Shown: positions 1 through 9,000 of the stretch, one piece after another
Layout of the letters: each line of letters begins with the position of its first letter
Numbering within the stretch: the stretch's first letter is position 1
IMG/VR virus record: IMGVR_UViG_3300032245_000456
Span: 1 to 37,095 of that record
Source of the DNA: a virus
Strand: one strand, 5' to 3'
DNA length: 37,095 bases
Made by a program: the position numbers and the translations under genes
Notes under the pieces: generated by a model
Told to the model about the DNA's origin: nothing
The model's input: the letters and a program-made list of their open reading frames with translations, nothing else
Database searches by the model: none

Positions 1-3000
1 AGTCTGGTGCTTGTTCTTCGGTCAAGATAAACTTGAACATCAAAATCAACAGTTGATTCTTGAAAATAGCAAGATCATTTATGAACAATTCATTGTTGAT
101 CGCTTGTATAATATTGCGTGTTTCGATCACTGGTTCCTGATCATAATACTGAGCGTCAAACACCTCGGCATCAAATCCAAAACGGCCTGCGGCATAATCC
201 CACAGGGTGTTATCAAAAGCAATGGTTCCATCTTGTAAACCAACCCGATCCCATCCGGTATTGGTTTTAATATAGATTTCCCATTTATTTTGTGCGTTGG
301 CTGTGACTTTAACACTGCTGCCCACAGCTACGTTATTGAGTGTTACAAGACTAGAATAATTTAGAACTTGGGCAACTGGTACAGTTGAAGAATTATAACC
401 TAATCTATACCAATCAATGTGACTCCAATAATTTTTTGTATTGAAATTCTGAATTCTAACCAACTGTGGAACCCTAGGAGCTGCAGGTGCTGTAGACGCT
501 AATACAACTTCATAAATTGTCCAGGCGCCGTTGTAGGTACTGTCTGACAAAATCAAATACTTGTATCCTAGCGGAACTTGGTTTAAATTTTGATAACTCA
601 ACTGTTCGACGTTATCTAATACCTTGTTGTATTGTTCGCTACCAGCGGCTGGAATAGGTTCGCTAGAATTTAACAATATAAATCTACGTTGTTCAACAAT
701 AGGCAAATACTTTAGTATTTCGTTGGCACGAGTCAGATAGTTTTCTAGCGCCATCAAGCGATCAACAAACATGCTCTGGCGCGGACTGAATGCTACGCCA
801 TATTGTTCAGGAGGACTCAAAAACGGATCTGGAACCTTGGCACCATTTTGATTGTATCCGCAGAAGCTGTCTTGTAACTTTTGATAAAGATTATCAGCCA
901 GGAAACTAGTTGGATCTCCGTCGGCAATCAATTGGAATTCAGTATGAATGTTTGCGTCTGACAATTCTTGTGAAAACTCTACGTGTAGTATTGTATCGGC
1001 CGCTGACAAATACTGTGATCCATTGTAAATTGCTACTGTGCTGGCATCAAGTGCGGCAATATAGGGTATACCGCTACTGCGTGGTTCTTCAATGTATCTA
1101 GCAATGCCAGTGGTACTGAGCGTTTTTCCTTCATTGATGGCAATGGTAGTAATTCCTGTGACCCAGAAATAATAAACAGTTTCAAATGTGCCAATGGCAT
1201 TCAAATGCGCTCTTACTGAGTAACTGGTAGTGTTTAATGGGGTTCCTTCACCAGTATAACCAGCAGGCGGTGTTGCGCTGGCAACCCACTGGTAGATATC
1301 TACTGTGCTTGACGGGAACAATTGTCCCCAGCGACGACTAGAATACACAATGTCGTCTTGATTTGGATCAATGAATCGTGCGTTTGTAGTATCCCACCAA
1401 ATTGTTCCTACTCGTTCAGATCCCCAGAAGTTACCAATATTATTAATTGGACCAAAATTATATTGAGCTGGGTTTACTTGACTGATAAAATCAATATTCT
1501 GCCTAGCAACTCCTAATATTTTACCTTGTAATGGATCAATGAAATCAAAGAAATAAGTTTCCTGACTTTGTAATTTGTTATACATGTATACAGTATTCAA
1601 CAACTCAACGTCGACTACAGGTCTCTGGAGACGCAGTGTTTTCCAAGCCGGTAGACGATCTAGGTTAACAAATTGTCCAACTCGGCCATAGTTGTCTGCA
1701 CCGGTTGGGCTTCCTACTAATAGTTTACCAGTGGTGTAATTAACAGCGGCTCCCCATTGATCTACAGGATCTGTTAAAGTATCATACACTTGTTGGCCAA
1801 ACACAAAATTTCCAGGATTTGTTACTGTGTCTGTGGCGCTAGACAAATAATCAAATGTATAGACCACACCACTTTCTAAAACTTCTTCAAAGAATGTAGT
1901 GCTTCGATCATCAAAATATGTAGTGCCGTTGTCAAAGAACACAGCTTCATACAAATTGCCACGTGGTGCACCAACAACCAGGGTCAGTGCTGTTGTGTCA
2001 ATGTTTACTGCGGCACCAAAGTTTGCACCAGCACTTGGGTTTGGACTGGTTATGGTTTGAGTATAAGCATATGAGTTGAATCCAAGATCATCAAATGCTG
2101 TGCCAGTTAAGCCAGGCCATACTGTCAATCTGTTGTATGCATCGGCGGCCGCAACATTAACTATGTTGATGGTCAACAATCCATTGGCCACAGAGGCTGT
2201 AACGTTGGGTATCTCAGCCGCAACAATTGCTTGTGCCAAGCCTGTGACTGTGTTGTTTGGACCAGCAGGCACTGCTACTGGCATGTTGTTGATACGTATA
2301 GTGTTGCCAGCTGTCAATGTAGGGCTGGCATTGGTAGAGGTAATTGTTCCATAAACACGGGCCTGATTAACATTTCGTTGAACTGAACCGGCAGCCAGGG
2401 CCACTGTTCCATCGACAGGAGCACCTGTATAGATACTACAGTTATTTGGACAAACGTCAACTGCGGCACCAAACGCAGATTCATCATAAGGTGTGTCTGG
2501 CACTATCTTTTGCACCTGAGTAAAGATATTGCTTTCAATCTCTAATATGTCGCCTACGTTTAAAGCAACATCCAATACTACGTTGCCGCCAGTTACTGCA
2601 AATTGACCGTTGATATATTGAGCACTGTTGGTCAAGTATGCATTATTCAAAATTACCGCTACTGGATCTTGATATCCTGATGGTAATGCATAAGTGAGCT
2701 GTGTGGTATCACTTATGATGTAACGTGTTACACTGCGGTCAAACACATACACAGATCCAGAATTTACCCCAGACGTAGATTCGTCATTGCTGGCACCAAT
2801 GATAATTTGGCGACCGTCGGTTGTGGTATGAATGCTAGAACCAAATCTTGCAGTTACATCTAGACCCCCAACTGTGATTGCATCCATTGGTTGCCAATAA
2901 GTTCCTGTTATTACTTTAATTGCACTACCCGCGGCTGGCGCGGTTGTAAATGTTATTGGGCTATCGCCTGAAGTAGAGAATGTATAATCAATGTTAGGAA

Positions 3001-6000
3001 CTTGTATTACATCGTCGATATACACAATGAAACTGTAGATATTGTTAGCGTCGTATAGATATGGTCCTAAATCAAAAACAGTTTCGCTTCCGTCGCCAAG
3101 GTAATCTTGTTGAACTTTGCGAGTGACAATTAATTTTTGGCCTTCTGGTGGAATTACTGCCAAGTTAATAACAGTCCCGCCTACAGTATAATCAACGCCA
3201 ATGGTTAGTAGTTCATTGTTTAATACCACGGCCAACTGTAATTCGTTGTCAAATTCAATTATGCCACCTACATTGTAAACCTGATAAACGCCAGGAGTAA
3301 TAAACTGTGCTGTTTGTCTAGGTATAGTTACACGACCATATGGATAAACTTTGTTTTGTCCAGGTGCTGACACATACATCCATTGCTCATCTTGGCTTAT
3401 AGTTACACTGTAACCAAATTCAGCATTACTATAATCACCATCTGGCGAAATTAACAGTTGACGCTCTTCAAATGTTGTGCTGCCTGTGGCTCGGTATATT
3501 GCAACTGCATATCCTTGATTGTTTCTACTTGCACTGGCACCAGCTATGGCCCAATTTTGATAGCCTATTTGTATTGCATTGCCAAATCCAAGTGTATCAG
3601 CGGCATTCAACAACAAGATAGAATTTTCAGAATAGTTGTCATTGACATCTTTAACATAGGTATAGATTGTACCAGTGGTATCGTCGCCGCCGGTTGGTGC
3701 TCCAATCATGGCAATAATATTTTGATATCCCTGTGCAACAGCAGTACCGTATCCTGAATTGGCTACAGGAACTGTTGGTGTTATGGCTCCAGCATCAATG
3801 AAAGGGTCTGTTTTTTCCAAGACTTCCCAAAGACCAGACCCGTTGTTGTCTACCCAAACTTTAGCACCAGGAATCAACGAATTTGCATAAGGAAGATTCA
3901 GCACATCGCTGGCCTGACCAACCCGCATGGTTTGTAGGCTGAATCCTAGGCCAGCACCACCAGTGACTGAGTTTGTTATAGTCAACGCTATAGCAACCGA
4001 CGTTAATCCAGGTAAAGCTATCACACGATATACTCCGTCAACTGTAGCGTCTAAGAATCTAATTATAAGTATGTCGCCCACAACCAACCCAGGTGGTCTA
4101 GTAAATGTAACAATTGTAGTGCCATTGAGATTTGGTGTAGCTGAAGTTATATACCCAGGAACTTCAGTGCATCTGTAAACGTTCCAGTCGTAGGCATTGC
4201 TTTTTGCCGCCCATACTGTGGTGCCAATACCGATAGTGTTTAAAACGCCACTAGCTAGGCCTAATTGACCATCAAGGTCAAACACTGTTATATCTACATC
4301 TTGTAAATTTACATATCCTGCGCTGGGCAATGCAGAATCTGCAACTGGTATAATAGCAGTTGGGAAAATGTCCGGGCTGGTTACATTGTAACTTTCTCTC
4401 CACAGGTCTTGATACAAGATAGTCTGATCAGCCACACTAGATTCTTGAGGAGCGATGATTTGCACCGTTCCAGGATTTGCTGTCAACAATGCTTCGTTGA
4501 GTCGCATCTCAACAAATCGACGGTTGGCATTGGCGCCATATATTCCTCGCTGTATTCCCCAGTTTTCATATATTTGATACTGTGCAGTTTCTTTGTTGAG
4601 ATTGGTATTGGTCAACAAACGAACACTGTTGAGCGTACCTTTGTCTTGAATCAACTGTTGATACAGATTAACTTGACTGATATCAGTCAAGTTTAAATCA
4701 ACCATATACTGACGTGGTCTAAATCCAATCAATCCAAACGCAAATAAATCTTGTTCAAGTTGTAGATTGGATTGATTAATGTCGTAACTGTTGGCCAATT
4801 GGTTGGCCAACAACGGAATGTTTTGTAGTAAGCCGCCTTGTATTTTAGTGTAGTTACTCTGCGACCAAAGCGATTGATTCCACTGAGTAGAAGGTTGAAC
4901 AATATCAAGTGCTTGCCAGTAATTATTTTTGTAAATGACAATTTCGCCTTTGGTATATTTCTGCAAAGGTTGCCATTCTTTCACTGTCTGTGTATTGTTG
5001 TTTATGAATCCTTGTGCATCCAACTGTCCATTCCATTCGGCGGCCACTGTGGCCACAACGGTGACACGGCTTTGTCTTGCACCTGTAGCTGGATCATATA
5101 ACAAATCACCAAACACACTGACATTGTCCAGGATAACCAAACTTTCGTAGCTGGTTTGACGTAAGGCAATATAACTTATAGTTTGTTCGTTTAAACTGTT
5201 TACTTTGAATGTGTTTTCGTAACGATCTATCACCAGCTGAGCCGCAGGAATTGTAGTTCTATTCTGGTCCAGGATTAGGTTCTCTGGAGTCTGAGTCACA
5301 ATTGAATCAATCACCGCTTCAGGCGTAATCAGGGTCAACTGTTGAGCTGTAGGGTTCAGACTGATTACACTGCCTGTCATCCAGCCTTGGTTGGCCCAAT
5401 ACAGGTATTCCTGGACCATTTGACTCCAGTTTAAAGTTTTACCGTTTTCTCTAGCATCAAACACCAAGCCTTGGCTTTCTAACAAAGCTCCGTAACTCAA
5501 CAAGAAGTCAGCCACAACAGTTTGATTAGTGAATACATATCCGTACGGCACCTTCACAATATCTTGAGTATAGGTAGTTGGAACAGTGACTCTAGTGCCG
5601 CCGGCTGTAATAACTCGTGTTGGTCCTCCAGTACGGCTGGCCAATATTTCAAAATATGGATTGGTCAAACTGTATCCAGTGACCGACCATCCGCCCGCAA
5701 CAACTTGAACAATAACAGCACTATACAAAGTTTGACTGAATGGTTGGTTCTTATATACCAACAGATTATAACTGTTGTCTGGTATCAACAAACTACTGTT
5801 TGTGCTGTCGGGACTGGCTGTTTCTGCAATTATTTCTAAGTATTGCTTGTCTGTAAACGTGCCCATTCTGTAGCATAATCTCACATCCAGCAAAGACAAA
5901 CTTTCTGTTAGTTTGTCTGTTGAATTGATGCCTAACTGACGGTTGTAGTCAACAATCCAGTCAATGTAGCTGGCTTTGCTAACGCCGTTGCCATACACCT

Positions 6001-9000
6001 CTACGCCATTGGCATCTAGTCTATAACGTTGATTGTATAAGAATTGTTCAAGGTCAGCATCATATTTGTAAAGATCTCTATCAGCAAACAAGCTAAAGAA
6101 TTTAGCCGGGCGTGTAAGTGCCAACAGGCGCATAACTGCAAATGGGAATGATGAACTGGTACGCCAGCTGTATTCAACCGGACCTTCGTCGCCAAACACC
6201 CAGCTCTTTTGCCACTGGCTAGAGTCATATAATCCTACAACACTAAAGAACGGACTTAATAGTGTGCCTTCGCTGTCTACAGGAATTACATCTTGAACTC
6301 GTGTAAGAGTGCATGACACACTAGCACCAGTTCCGCCACCAGTATCTCTAATAATTATTTCTGGTGGTGAAGTATATCCACTACCGGGATTAGTTACTGG
6401 TATTGATACAATTACTCCGTCAACAATGACTGGCGTTCCCAGCGTGGCTGGAGTAGAATAGTTGCCAGGTGGCGGATTTGAAATAGTTACAGTGGTGTTA
6501 GCGGTATAGCCAGTTCCACCATTTTGAATTGCAATCTCTCCAGCACCATAAATTATCAACTCAGGGCGAGCATATTTAGGTAGATAATATGCGCCTGCTG
6601 GATCTGCTACCTTGCCAGCAGCCAAATCTTCCCACAAGATCAAGTTGCCTGAAGTATAAGGAGCAGGACCATAAACGTCAGTCCACCACGTAGGCTCTTG
6701 ACTAAATCCTAACATTTCCCAAGGCGTAGCCTGTGGAGTTGGTGTGTCATAGAAATATTGATAAATGCCGCGCCATGCGCCAGCTGGTAACGCAGATTCG
6801 TTATAACCACCTACTCCAGTGAGTCTATTGCCGGCGGCGCTGTAGTTCCATGTGAATTGATTTGCAGCATTGTAAGTTTGTTCTGAGTAGGTTAATTTGT
6901 TCCAACCTAGCCAACTTAAAAAGTTAGGCGCCAATATTTCATTGATTTCAGCCAGACTATATCCGGTTGAACGGAACTGTCCAGGAGTAACATCAGTTAA
7001 TGTCAATGGCACTTCTGATTTAATTTTTAAATTGTTAAAAATTCTAGTTTCAAATTCTAACAACAACTGATCTCTAAAGTCGCCAAATGCCAGTGTAAGA
7101 CTTCCGTCGTGTCCTTGAATAACAAATTGTGGATTCTCTAGAGTAGAGTTAACATAAGTGTAGTCAGGATAAATCTTAGGCTGGAACGCAGGATACAACC
7201 CTAGTTTGGTAGGAGTGTTGGGCACAAACGTTCCATAGGTTGTGGCATATTCTTGTATGGTCACAACATCGCCTACCGATAACGGTACAGTTATAGTCAG
7301 TGTGGGGGCGTCAGTGCTGACAACATAGTCATAGCCAAATTGCAACAGAACATCGTTGACATATACCAATACACTTTGATAGTTTGAACTGGTAAAGTTG
7401 TAGGTTGTGTTGAGATTAAACGTTGGAGTTGAAATCAACGAATACGTTGTTGTGGTTTGGGTATACACCGGATTGGCCGGCAACATGTCAGTCCAGTAGA
7501 ATGGATTGTTTTGTGTGCGACCAGCAACCAACTGTGTAACAACGGCTGTTAACATGTCTGGAATTGTGTAGTTTGTATAATCCGTTGTAACTACTGCGTT
7601 TAATAATTGTGCCTTATACTGTTCGTATTCTCTACTGCTATAGGACAATGAATCAAAAATATTGTATTGTTTTGATCTCATAAAATAGCCGGCCAAGGTC
7701 ATTGGCGCACTATTTTGAATAATGTTGGTGCCGTAAGGAATAATATTACCCAGGTCTCGAGTATTGTTATTACCGTTGATTGGACCAACTAACCCTAAGA
7801 GATTTTCACAAATTGATTCGTAGTGTGTTCTAGCGGTGCCCACTGTGAAGTAAGGACTGTTGACGTTGAGCGGATTGTTTTCAAGATTAATAGGCACTTG
7901 ATAAAATGCCACTTTACTGGCTTGATCACTCAGCACAAGAACTTCAATGATATCACCTATAGCGAATGCTGTGCCATTATTGTAACTGGCATTTACCCAG
8001 GTTATTGTAGTGCTGTCAGCGGTGGTGGCCACGGAATACTTGTAAGATTCTTGAAATTCACTGCTTACATACAATTGAATACTTGGAATTACAGTGTTGG
8101 GTAATGCGGCAACATCGAGTTGCAATGGACGACCATCATAACTGAACTGGAATTGTTGTCTTGCACGACTTGGAACTACGGCCGTTTGCCATCCCAATTC
8201 ACGACGATAAGAAACCCGATCTTGATATTTGCGAACAAATCCCATACTGATATTTTCAGTATACCCTACACTGTCTATAGTGTAATTAAACGTGTCGGTA
8301 TACAAGTTGTTATCAAATACAATGTCGCCAATGTTTGACAAACTTAAATATTTGATAGCAAAACCCAATACTGGATCTTTGCCATTGTCGGATGGCGCAT
8401 ACGAAAACAATTTAGATCCGCGGAAATCGCTACTAGGATATACAACTGTATCAGAAAAACTTACACCGTTGGCATCATATACATCAAACAACGGAGCTTG
8501 GTTAGCTGAAGTTTTTTGTTGGGCAGCAATCCATTCAACTCCGTCAAACCAAAAACTTTTACCTTGTAGTGTAAGTCCACTGATACTTACTACACTATTG
8601 TCAACTAATACATCGGCATCTGGTGCTGGTACTAGATTGATCACTGGTTCAGCTATCAACGGAGGTACAGTATCCGGCGTGATAAATTCTACAACATAGA
8701 TTTTATCACGCACATCTGGATCAAGGTCAGCGGCAAATATAACACGACTACCGTTTATCAAAGTGTAGCCATCGATGCCATACCCGGTGGATCCATTGAC
8801 TGTGCTGAAGGCATCTGTATTTGAAAAATCAATGATGTCCACCGGTTGTTTGCCTTTGGTGCCAAAATCAAATAATCGGGTACCACCGCGGAATTCCAAT
8901 ATTGGACGACGAGCGCGAAGTGCATTGTCTACAACCAACACAGCATTGTTGTATGTTGCAGTTTGTTCAATTACACTGATATGGAACCAACGGTTACTGC

